A DNA stretch of 64,000 bases from a candidate division KSB1 bacterium (GTDB lineage Bacteria > Zhuqueibacterota > Zhuqueibacteria > Residuimicrobiales > Krinioviventaceae), in the NCBI GenBank assembly GCA_034521575.1, contig JAXHMJ010000005.1:1302001-1366000 (forward strand), given 5' to 3'. Under the pieces are notes generated by a model. It made no database searches. It was not told the origin of the DNA and was given only the letters and a program-made list of their open reading frames with translations. A program made the position numbers and the translations under genes. Of this stretch, positions 30,701-37,660 are shown one piece after another. How positions within the stretch are numbered: the first letter of the stretch is position 1; every line of letters starts with the position of its first letter.

Positions 30701-32113
30701 CCGGCGCTAAACGCGCTGGAAACTCTCGGCAGTGTGCACTGCCGGGACATCGGACCTTTTGATTCCTGGGCAATCATCGGACGCAAGGGCGCCCCGCCCG
30801 GAAACGTCCCCGAAGCGTACAGCCCTTCGGATCAGGAAACCATTGCCGCTGTGTCCGACAGCATCCGGAGGCATGCTGCGTTCGGTCAGATACTTTCTCC
30901 GAAAATCGGTCCGGCTGCAGCGTGGTCAAAAGCGGAGATACAGTCAACTCTGCCGGACAGCACAAACATTAACGTTCATTTGATCGGACATCCGATATCC
31001 GGTGCACCGGACACGTTGTACACAGGATCTCCCGCAAACAGTCTCGATCTGTCATTTATTGACGCTCAACACACTCCCTATCTGAGCCTGGGCGCTCAAC
31101 TGAGCAGTCAAAACTATCGTATCACCCCTGTGCTGCAGAGCTGGCATGTTCTGTTCGACCCCACACCGGATATTGCGCTCTCGCCGCAGCTGTTCTCACA
31201 AAACCGGGACACAGTGACCAGCGGAGAACCGGTCACATTTTATTTCGATGTTTATAACCTCGGCGCCTCTATGACGGACAGCGGCAGTATCCGTATTCTG
31301 AGTAAAAATAGAGGCGAGGACCTCCACACCCTGTATTATCCGCCCCTGGCACATTCAAAATCGCATGCTCTGACTTTTGAAACCCCTATTTCGGCTTCAG
31401 GCATCACCCATTTTTACATAACAGCAGATCCGGAGAATGAACTCGTTGAAAGCTCCGAATCCAATAACGTCTTGCATACCACCGTATTTGCGAAAAAAGA
31501 CACCATCCCGCCCACACTGCTGATTACAGTCGATGACCGCCCCGTTTATGACGGAGATTTGATTTCACCGCGGCCGAATATTGTTATTTCAATTCAGGAC
31601 AATAATCAGAAATCCATCCGGGACACCAGCCAAATCAACCTTTCTCTGAACGGCGCGCGCATATCTTTCACAGACCAGGACGTGCTGACATACAATAAAG
31701 AAACACAAAACATTTATTTTTCGCCACAGCTTGACGACGGACATCATAAACTCATCGTTAATGTTTTTGATTCAGAAAACAACTCAACTGCGGAATCTTT
31801 TGCGTTTGAGGTTAAAAGCGAGTTGGTCATCCGAAACGCATTAAACTACCCCAACCCGTTTTCCGAGGCCACAGAATTCTCGTTCGGATTGAGCCGACAC
31901 GCGGATATCAATATCAGTATCTACACACTCGCCGGACGCAAAATCAAAGAACTGTCCGCAGGCAGGCGTTCACCGGGGTATCATCAAATTCCATGGGACG
32001 GATACGATGCAGACGGTGACATCCCGGCCAATGGTGTGTATTTGTACCAAATTCGGGCTGAATCGGAAAAAGAACAGAAAACCGTGCTCAACAAGTGTAT
32101 CATTGCTCGTTGA
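27656..32113 (+). CDS. C25 (gingipain/PorU-like) peptidase, catalytic and C-terminal part
   Basis: The coding frame is really open from ~27569. The peptidase C25 domain spans about residues 300-690; likely catalytic histidine is in VNFIGHAGS (codon at 29288) and catalytic cysteine in SSMTCHTG (codon at 29384). CARDB-like beta-sandwich domains follow (beginning PDLTFSDDPINI and PDIALSPQLF). The C-terminus (ALNYPNPFSEATEFSF ... ANGVYLYQI) is a T9SS type A/FlgD-like sorting tail. PorU itself is the T9SS sortase, but this protein is larger and has additional domains, so it may be a secreted C25 protease substrate of the system instead. Confidence 0.85.
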   Translation: MRGQTRSSSANDHHIQVDINGFTGVDAFFDDREERIYRFKVPGDLIYSRDNALIIRSVRQSSDPISRFYFDWLECDSPVRFQAHDDRLCFSDSTLPAHASIRVSGFSGDSVFVWNQTSGDIIAPTISQSVIRRIRVVSAGLADGNRAEFLIDGETMYSGSRGISLVFLDSHSGEFLYSKTYDTYGSETASQELSNNIAEVPDGTIVLAAVRDDGASRLSEQAIASLQNCGSQYIDELKYRDSWAFIGRKNDTTTVYEQHTLKGAGQAAVSTFLEFQGTAQDFTATFQAENLNNSAFIVFEENSIRKPKLINRSEIRNPLHHPARYLIITDPMFEEAAQQLADYRKDQEHISSAEIIFVQDIYDTFNDGIKHPRAIKTFLRDAWQIWGVEKPRYVLLLGDASWDPKLNMPDSRFRDIIPSLGNPVSDVLYSCFDDLLPELAIGRLPAATAEQAAMLVSKIIEYENTPPAEWNKHLLFISGGFDAVEQSRFNSQSQALSDEFVSPAPFGGDAYHIKKSDATLIEGEHTANIIDHFAKGMAWVNFIGHAGSRTWELFFHNSDIDRLNNAPYYPFISSMTCHTGRFAEPGDESFGEHFINARQKGCVAFWGTSGWGYTYEDNQLLRQLYPAILQDTVRILGDALNQAKVGLWEQQGVTSHVTNVILQYNLLGDPAMRLQLPNQPDLTFSDDPINIEPRIPSEADSTAQITCALSNIGLFPPDSLQFRLRATSQENPETRITWNLKREPFTLTDTIKVTWPLAGMSGTVNLDASIDAQDAIPESNEQNNSATLTTQVYSSSVRLVQPAEFARISNGAVTCIVENPPNIPYKELSYEFQLDTSRTFSSPVLKTRTRQADPLQTLCPFNDVQPGIYFWRVRILDQTPPLWQTGSFTAVSDSLNGWQQASAQFIENSYQSTQSGSNGVRLSTENISLRVESAGKRQGNFARILVNSQSVMPTSRGFNVAVLTNNCAEICATATFDTWGNEQASEKLADFISNVPENDYVLVAVKDEASNRLYEPALNALETLGSVHCRDIGPFDSWAIIGRKGAPPGNVPEAYSPSDQETIAAVSDSIRRHAAFGQILSPKIGPAAAWSKAEIQSTLPDSTNINVHLIGHPISGAPDTLYTGSPANSLDLSFIDAQHTPYLSLGAQLSSQNYRITPVLQSWHVLFDPTPDIALSPQLFSQNRDTVTSGEPVTFYFDVYNLGASMTDSGSIRILSKNRGEDLHTLYYPPLAHSKSHALTFETPISASGITHFYITADPENELVESSESNNVLHTTVFAKKDTIPPTLLITVDDRPVYDGDLISPRPNIVISIQDNNQKSIRDTSQINLSLNGARISFTDQDVLTYNKETQNIYFSPQLDDGHHKLIVNVFDSENNSTAESFAFEVKSELVIRNALNYPNPFSEATEFSFGLSRHADINISIYTLAGRKIKELSAGRRSPGYHQIPWDGYDADGDIPANGVYLYQIRAESEKEQKTVLNKCIIAR

Positions 32114-32536
32114 GGAAAATCTCACCAGAAAAAGCCCAAAAACCGACCTGCGGAAATGTGAACAGGTTGTGGATAACTTTTAAATCCCGCAACACCCCCA
32201 AATTTCGTTTTTACAAAATGTAACGTTTACATTCCAACGCGTCCCTTATTTAAAAACAATATCTTAACGTAATTAATGAAAAGTTATTCAACTTTGTTTT
32301 TACTTGACTTGTAGCTGTTTTGCAAAATACCCGATATTAACGAAACTTTAAATTAATGTTAAATACATGTTTTTTCGTACATGAATTTTCAATCAGTTAA
32401 AAAGGAGCAAAAAAAGACGTTTCAGGCTGTTAAAAAAATGTTGAAAAGTTGACATTATCTCATAAATTTTATCCGCACTCCATATCTGCAAGAACCATGG
32501 AATTCTACTTGGATTTGGTTTGAAAATTGTTTAATT
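32114..32536. other. AT-rich intergenic region with DnaA-box-like sites
   Basis: No gene is visible in this 423-base gap. It contains a perfect DnaA box on the minus strand (TGTGGATAA, 32168-32176) and a one-mismatch box on the plus strand (TTATCCGCA, 32469-32477), with long A/T runs between them. It may simply be a promoter region for the downstream kinase-like gene; two boxes are too few to call an origin. Confidence 0.35.
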
Positions 32537-34054
32537 ATGGGAAAGAAAAATCGAGAGAGACTGATGACATTTTCCGACTGGTATTATCTGCTTCTGTTCG
32601 CTGCGGGCATCGGTGTACTGATATTTATTTCCGAACTATTGCGTAAAACCACATCCTGGTCCATTGAAGGCACACGCAAGATCGTCCATATCGCGGTGGG
32701 ACTCTTTGTTGCCTCCACTCCTTTTTTACTAAACAGTATGTACCCCGTGTTGATGCTGGGAATTATGTTCGCTGTTCTGGATTTCATTGCGGTCAGGCGT
32801 CACTGGCTCAACGGTATGCACTCCACCCGGCGACCCAGTTACGGCACGGTGTTTTATCCACTGTCCATTGTTATTCTGACCCTCTGGCTCTGGAATTCAC
32901 ACCCGCTGATATTCATCAATTCTATACTGATTATGGCCGTTCCCGACGCGCTTGCGGCAATGGTCGGTGAACATATTGCCCGTCCGCGCGAGTATTATTT
33001 CGGTCCGGAAAAAAAATCCGTCCAGGGGTCGTTTACCATGTTTTTATCCACATGGGTCATTCTTTTGATCGGATTCTTTTTTTTATCCCCGTTGTTCGGC
33101 CAGCATTGGTCGACGCAACAAATTCTCTGGACAGCCATTATCACCGCCTTTCTGGCTACAGCCGGTGAAATGGTATCGGTACGCGGTTCTGACAATCTGA
33201 CGGTGCCTTTGATTTCCGCCTTTAGCTTATTCTATCTGATTGCCGAGCCCCTTGATCAGCGAATACAATTCTCGATAGGCATGGCCCTGGCTCTGATCCT
33301 GGCTCTGATCTCCTTTCAACTGAAATTTTTAACCGGCGGCGGTTCGGTATCCCTGCTTATTCTGGGCACACTCGTTTTTGGAATCGGCGGATCGACCTTT
33401 GCGATTCCCATACTCGCTTTTTTTGTCCTCTCAAGTATTCTCTCCAAAACCGGTAAAAAACGCAAAGACACCCTGATCAACATCTTTGAAAAAAGCGGCT
33501 GCCGGGATGCCGGACAGGTTCTGGCTAACGGCGGACTGGCGGGTCTGCTCGTGCTCGTCTGGTATTTTACAGGAGAACAGGATATTTATATTCTGTATAT
33601 CACCTCGCTGGCTGCGGTCACCGCAGATACCTGGGCTACAGAGATCGGCGTCCTCTCCAAACGATTGCCGCGCTCTATCCTGACATTCAAACAAGTCCCG
33701 CTCGGCACCTCCGGAGGCATCACGTTTCTGGGTTCGCTGGGCGCCTTGATCGGCTCCGCGCTCATTGGTTTCATCGGTTTTCTGGTGACCTCCGAACTCG
33801 AATTCGGTTTATCCGCTTTGATACTGGTTTCATTTGCGGGCCTGATTGCAAGCTTTGTAGACAGTCTGCTGGGAATCACAGTTCAGAGTCAGTACCAGTG
33901 TCAGGTTTGCGCCAAGATCACTGAAAAAAAACAGCATTGTGAGGTTCCCTCTGTTTTTTTCAAAGGCTGGCATTGGGTGAATAACGACACAGTCAATCTG
34001 CTTTGCGCGGTCTCCGGTGTGCTGCTGGTCTGGATATTTGTTACAATGATTTGA
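32537..34054 (+). CDS. fused dolichol/phytol-kinase-like and DUF92 (VTE6-like) membrane protein
   Basis: 505 residues, ~12-14 membrane segments. The N-terminal ~220 residues resemble the CTP-dependent dolichol/phytol kinase family (GTRKIVHIAVGLF, AVPDALAAMVGE, KSVQGSFTMF). The C-terminal ~270 residues are DUF92 (GRDAGQVLANGG-like segment, TADTWATEIGVLS, PLGTSGGITFLG, SFVDSLLGITVQ), the family of plant VTE6 phytyl-phosphate kinase. In plants the two phosphorylations of phytol are made by separate proteins, VTE5 and VTE6; here both are in one chain. An isoprenoid-alcohol salvage or lipid-carrier role is inferred. ATG 32564 is an alternative start. Confidence 0.8.
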   Translation: MGKKNRERLMTFSDWYYLLLFAAGIGVLIFISELLRKTTSWSIEGTRKIVHIAVGLFVASTPFLLNSMYPVLMLGIMFAVLDFIAVRRHWLNGMHSTRRPSYGTVFYPLSIVILTLWLWNSHPLIFINSILIMAVPDALAAMVGEHIARPREYYFGPEKKSVQGSFTMFLSTWVILLIGFFFLSPLFGQHWSTQQILWTAIITAFLATAGEMVSVRGSDNLTVPLISAFSLFYLIAEPLDQRIQFSIGMALALILALISFQLKFLTGGGSVSLLILGTLVFGIGGSTFAIPILAFFVLSSILSKTGKKRKDTLINIFEKSGCRDAGQVLANGGLAGLLVLVWYFTGEQDIYILYITSLAAVTADTWATEIGVLSKRLPRSILTFKQVPLGTSGGITFLGSLGALIGSALIGFIGFLVTSELEFGLSALILVSFAGLIASFVDSLLGITVQSQYQCQVCAKITEKKQHCEVPSVFFKGWHWVNNDTVNLLCAVSGVLLVWIFVTMI

Positions 34055-34203
34055 AATCCACTACAACACTGCATTAGAATTACCCCCGGTCAGCCAAAAA
34101 ACAGTCAAACGGCGGCATTATCTCAAGTTCATGCCGTATTGTGTGAAATGCCGGACCGTTTCCCCAATTTTCCATTCGTCATTCAATAATCATAATAAAA
34201 ATC

Positions 34204-34260
34204 TTGTATTTTTCTTGTAACATTTCTATATTTAAACACGTTTGCAATACAAACATGTTT
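34204..34260 (+). promoter_or_regulatory. sigma70-type promoter with twin palindromic operators
   Basis: TTGTAT (34204-34209), 17 bases, TATATT (34227-34232). Immediately downstream are two near-identical palindromes, AAACACGTTT (34234-34243) and AAACATGTTT (34251-34260), centred 17 bp apart. They lie just before the wHTH regulator gene, the usual layout for autorepression. Confidence 0.6.
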
Positions 34261-34275
34261 ATAAAAAGGAAACCG

Positions 34276-34584
34276 ATGATTTCAGACCTGACACAACAAT
34301 TAAACAAGGTTTTTCATGACCGGGTGCGCCTGGCCATCATGTCCACGCTGGTTGCGACTGAAGAGGAAAAAAGCTTTTCCGAATTGGTCGACATGCTCGA
34401 TTTGACCCGCGGCAATCTCAGCGTTCATGCCAGGGTACTGGAAAAACACGGGTATATTGAAATAAAAAAAGCATTTGTGGACAACAAGCCTAAAACCACA
34501 TTTAAAGCCACAAAAGCCGGACGCGATGCATTTGAACAATACATCACCCTTTTGGAACAAATCATTAAAGGAATTCAATCATGA
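34276..34584 (+). CDS. winged-helix transcriptional regulator (MarR/ArsR-like)
   Basis: 102 residues from ATG 34276, preceded by AAAAGGA. The HTH is FSELVDMLDLTRGNLSVHAR, followed by a wing (KKAFVDNKPKTTFKATKAG) and a C-terminal dimerisation helix. It belongs to the small single-domain winged-helix regulators (PF13601 type). It overlaps the next gene by ATGA and very likely represses the whole operon through the twin operators upstream. Confidence 0.87.
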   Translation: MISDLTQQLNKVFHDRVRLAIMSTLVATEEEKSFSELVDMLDLTRGNLSVHARVLEKHGYIEIKKAFVDNKPKTTFKATKAGRDAFEQYITLLEQIIKGIQS

Positions 34585-35198
34585 CAGAACAACATCAACA
34601 ATTGTCTCCTGAAGAGGCGATTGAACAAATCCAGCACATCCGCAACACCATGGCCCAGGCTTCAAAACGGTTCTTTATGTCCGCCTGGCAATGGATTGAA
34701 TGGGGCATTCTAATAATTATCGGCGGACTGATCACCCTTTATCTGGTTCACCAGGATAAATCCGAACACATCACTTTTATCTGGATTGCCATTTTTATCC
34801 TGGGCGGCGCTCTGGAGACGATTATCTGGTACCGGGGCGCTCAGGATCGCGGTATTAATCCATTGCAACCGTTCTCTATGAAAATTTGCGGCGTTTTGTT
34901 CGCTCTCATGATGGTGGGCATTTTCTACACACTCATTTTTGTCGAACTCAGCCTGCCGCTTTATATCCCCGGATTGTGGATGCTTGTATCCGGCCTCTGT
35001 ATCTTCATGATGGTTATCCTGGGCGATCGACGCGATCTTGTGTTGATGGGCTCGGTCCAGGTGATCAGCGGTATTTTGGCCTCCTCTGTTCTGCTCGATT
35101 ACTCGATACAGGTGGGAACCGTCTCTTTCGGGTTCGGCAGTATTGTGATGGGATTTTATCAGTTATACAATGAAAAAAAACAAAGGAGCGTATCATGA
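34581..35198 (+). CDS. six-helix membrane protein of unknown function
   Basis: 205 residues with about six hydrophobic segments after a soluble N-terminus (EEAIEQIQHIRNTMAQAS). Not assigned to a known enzyme. It is translationally coupled to the regulator (ATGA) and to the LolA-like gene (ATGA), so it belongs to the lipid-export operon and could sense a membrane ligand or help the transporter. Confidence 0.7.
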   Translation: MTEQHQQLSPEEAIEQIQHIRNTMAQASKRFFMSAWQWIEWGILIIIGGLITLYLVHQDKSEHITFIWIAIFILGGALETIIWYRGAQDRGINPLQPFSMKICGVLFALMMVGIFYTLIFVELSLPLYIPGLWMLVSGLCIFMMVILGDRRDLVLMGSVQVISGILASSVLLDYSIQVGTVSFGFGSIVMGFYQLYNEKKQRSVS

Positions 35199-35950
35199 AA
35201 TACATACTATCCACATTACTGGTCATCAGTATCCTTCCCCTGCAGGCACAAAACATGAGCGCGGATTCGATCATCCATCGTGTCAACGATCTAATCAACC
35301 AGAATTCCTCTCAAGCCGAGGTCAGCATGACCATCAGCACAAGTTCCGGCGACAAGCGCACCTTTGAATACAATATGTACACCAAAAACCAGGGCGAAAA
35401 AACCCTGATCGAATACACGGCGCCGCGGCGCATTCAGGGTCAAAAAATGCTCATGCTCAATCACGCCGATGATATCTGGCTGTATTTCACCCGCACCCGC
35501 CGGGTGCGTAAACTGGCATCGCACGCCAGAAAACAGAATTTCCGCGGCAGCGATTTTACGCATGAAGATATGGGCGGCAGCAACGCATTTATCGACGATT
35601 TTGACGCAGAGAAACTGCCGGACGAAGAAAAACGCGACATGGACTGTTACAAGCTGCGTCTCACCCGTAAACCGGGCGCCGGGTCCGGATACGCCAAACT
35701 GGTCATGTGGGTGAACAAGGACAATATGATGCCTGTTGTTATTGATTACTATGATAAAGACAATCCGGATCGCATTGCCAAAACCCTGAAACAATATGAT
35801 ATCAAAACCATTGACGACATCCCCACCCCCACGCGTATGGTCATGATCAACCACAATGACGATTCCAAAACGGTGATGCAAATGCATGGTATCGAATACA
35901 ATATCAAACTGGACAACACTCTGTTCACAGAAAGAGGATTGAAACGATGA
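35195..35950 (+). CDS. LolA-like outer-membrane lipoprotein-sorting protein
   Basis: 251 residues with a signal peptide (cleavage after LPLQAQ). It matches the periplasmic LolA-like family (PF17131): YTAPRRIQGQKML, DIWLYFTRTRRVRKLASH, GGSNAFIDDFD and LVMWVNKDNMMPVVIDYYD. The fold is a half-closed barrel that carries lipidic molecules across the periplasm. Members of this family are commonly encoded beside MMPL transporters, as here. Confidence 0.88.
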   Translation: MKYILSTLLVISILPLQAQNMSADSIIHRVNDLINQNSSQAEVSMTISTSSGDKRTFEYNMYTKNQGEKTLIEYTAPRRIQGQKMLMLNHADDIWLYFTRTRRVRKLASHARKQNFRGSDFTHEDMGGSNAFIDDFDAEKLPDEEKRDMDCYKLRLTRKPGAGSGYAKLVMWVNKDNMMPVVIDYYDKDNPDRIAKTLKQYDIKTIDDIPTPTRMVMINHNDDSKTVMQMHGIEYNIKLDNTLFTERGLKR

Positions 35951-37158
35951 GAACACTGTTTCTACTTTTGCTATTGTCCGCTGTCGTCGCCGGCGCGCAG
36001 CCGGTGCAGTTGACGGGCTATTATGAACCACAGTTGATGATCGCGCACCTGGACGGCGACACCTATCAGATGATGTCCAATAAACTGCGCGTTGACCTGT
36101 CCAAAACATACGGCAACGCCCTGTTCGCCGCCAATTTTGATTATATCACCTATCACGGCAAAACACAATGGAATTTAGCTGATTTTTTGCCGAGCCGCTA
36201 TAAATCTGTGATCCCGGATTTCACCTATTCATTCGGAGATCTGGTTCGATCGTCAGGGGGAGGGCGATTCGAGCACCGGCCGGAGCGTATTTTTCTCGAC
36301 AATGCTTTTGTGCGCCTGAACTTTGAGCGCTTTGATCTGACCATAGGCAAACAGCAGATGGGCATGGGCTCCGGATACACCTGGAATCCCACGGACCTGT
36401 TCAATGTCAAAGATGTCATGGATCCGAGCTATGAACAACCCGGTCACAATGCGGTTACACTAAATGTGCCGCTTTCGTCCCGATTTTCAATTCACAGCTA
36501 CTATGCCCCCGGTGAGGAATGGGAGAATTCCGCTAAAATGTTCAAAGTCAAAGCCTGGCTCGGCAAATTCGATGTTTCGTTGATGGTCATTTCCAAAGAG
36601 TGGACGCTGAAAGAATACACAGCGATGGCAATAGATTATCAATATAAACGCACCCTGTTTGCAACGGATATCGCCGGAGAATTGTTGGGACTGGGCGTCT
36701 GGGCTGAAGGTGGTTATAACCACATGAACCTTCAAACATCATCGCTGTCGGATGGTAAAGATGATTACTGGGAATGGGTGCTGGGAACGGATTATACGTT
36801 TGATTCAGGATTATACGTGATGAGTGAATGGTACCATAACGGCATGATGCCGGATGAGAGCCAACACTACTCGATCAGTGACTGGCTTTGGATGTTGACC
36901 GGCGAGGTCAAATCTTTATGCCGGGACCAGCTGTTCGCCATGTTTCGGTACCCGGTTACCGATCTGATTACAGCCGGCACTATGAGCATCAGTTCCCTGT
37001 CCGACGGCAGCGTCGCCCTGGTGCCTGTGCTGGAATGGAGTCTTTATCAGGACATCGAACTAACCATATACGGCAATATCTATACCGGCAGTGACGGACA
37101 GCTGTACGCCGCCAACATGGGCAACGGCGGTATGGCGCGGCTGCGGGTTTATTTTTAG
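35947..37158 (+). CDS. outer-membrane beta-barrel protein of the lipid-export operon
   Basis: 403 residues with a signal peptide (cleavage near VVAGAQ) and a barrel-like pattern of amphipathic strands ending in an aromatic residue (LRVYF at the C-terminus, a typical Bam signal). It is translationally coupled to the LolA-like gene. Its partner genes suggest an outer-membrane exit or receptor for the transported lipid. Confidence 0.75.
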   Translation: MRTLFLLLLLSAVVAGAQPVQLTGYYEPQLMIAHLDGDTYQMMSNKLRVDLSKTYGNALFAANFDYITYHGKTQWNLADFLPSRYKSVIPDFTYSFGDLVRSSGGGRFEHRPERIFLDNAFVRLNFERFDLTIGKQQMGMGSGYTWNPTDLFNVKDVMDPSYEQPGHNAVTLNVPLSSRFSIHSYYAPGEEWENSAKMFKVKAWLGKFDVSLMVISKEWTLKEYTAMAIDYQYKRTLFATDIAGELLGLGVWAEGGYNHMNLQTSSLSDGKDDYWEWVLGTDYTFDSGLYVMSEWYHNGMMPDESQHYSISDWLWMLTGEVKSLCRDQLFAMFRYPVTDLITAGTMSISSLSDGSVALVPVLEWSLYQDIELTIYGNIYTGSDGQLYAANMGNGGMARLRVYF

Positions 37159-37169
37159 GAACCTGAACC

Positions 37170-37547
37170 ATGAACGAACTTGTCTGGATTTATATGATCA
37201 ATGCAGCGATGCTGAGCGTACACGAGATGGATTCTGCCTATTGGCATGAATGGGATCTGTTTGGACTCAAAGGCGGCATCAACGGATTTCTGGTGATCCA
37301 TATACCACTGTTTGTCTTGATTTTCTACGGATTTTGGATGCTGATTGAAACGAATGTTATCGGCTTTTGCATTTCACTGCTGCTGGCCGTATGCGGAATC
37401 GGTGCGTTTGTGATTCACATGACATTTCTGCGTAAAGGCCATCATGGATTTGATACATTTGTATCCAAAACAATTCTAAGCAGCATCCTGATTGTTTCAA
37501 TCGTCCAGGGCGTGCTGACCCTTTTAAACTGGAACACGTGTTGTTGA
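37170..37547 (+). CDS. DUF6713-like small membrane protein
   Basis: 125 residues with four hydrophobic segments. SVHEMDSAYWHEWDLF near the N-terminus and GHHGFDTFVSK later carry conserved-looking His, Asp and Glu residues near the membrane face. It is 11 bases after the barrel gene. Function unknown. Confidence 0.62.
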   Translation: MNELVWIYMINAAMLSVHEMDSAYWHEWDLFGLKGGINGFLVIHIPLFVLIFYGFWMLIETNVIGFCISLLLAVCGIGAFVIHMTFLRKGHHGFDTFVSKTILSSILIVSIVQGVLTLLNWNTCC

Positions 37548-37660
37548 TCACTTGTTTTTCTTTTCTTTGCGATCTCTGCTTCTTTGCGTGAATAGATTTT
37601 GGGGGAGTTGGCATGCAAAGGTCGCTGACAAAAACAAATAGAAAATAAAGGAGAATCCCC

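Noticed and set aside
27656-32113. Authentic PorU sortase
   Set aside because: The C25 domain fits, but size, CARDB-like domains and a full T9SS tail are not those of PorU; the name is kept as PorU-like only.
32114-32536. Chromosomal replication origin
   Set aside because: Only one perfect and one near DnaA box, and no dnaA, dnaN or gidA-type neighbours.
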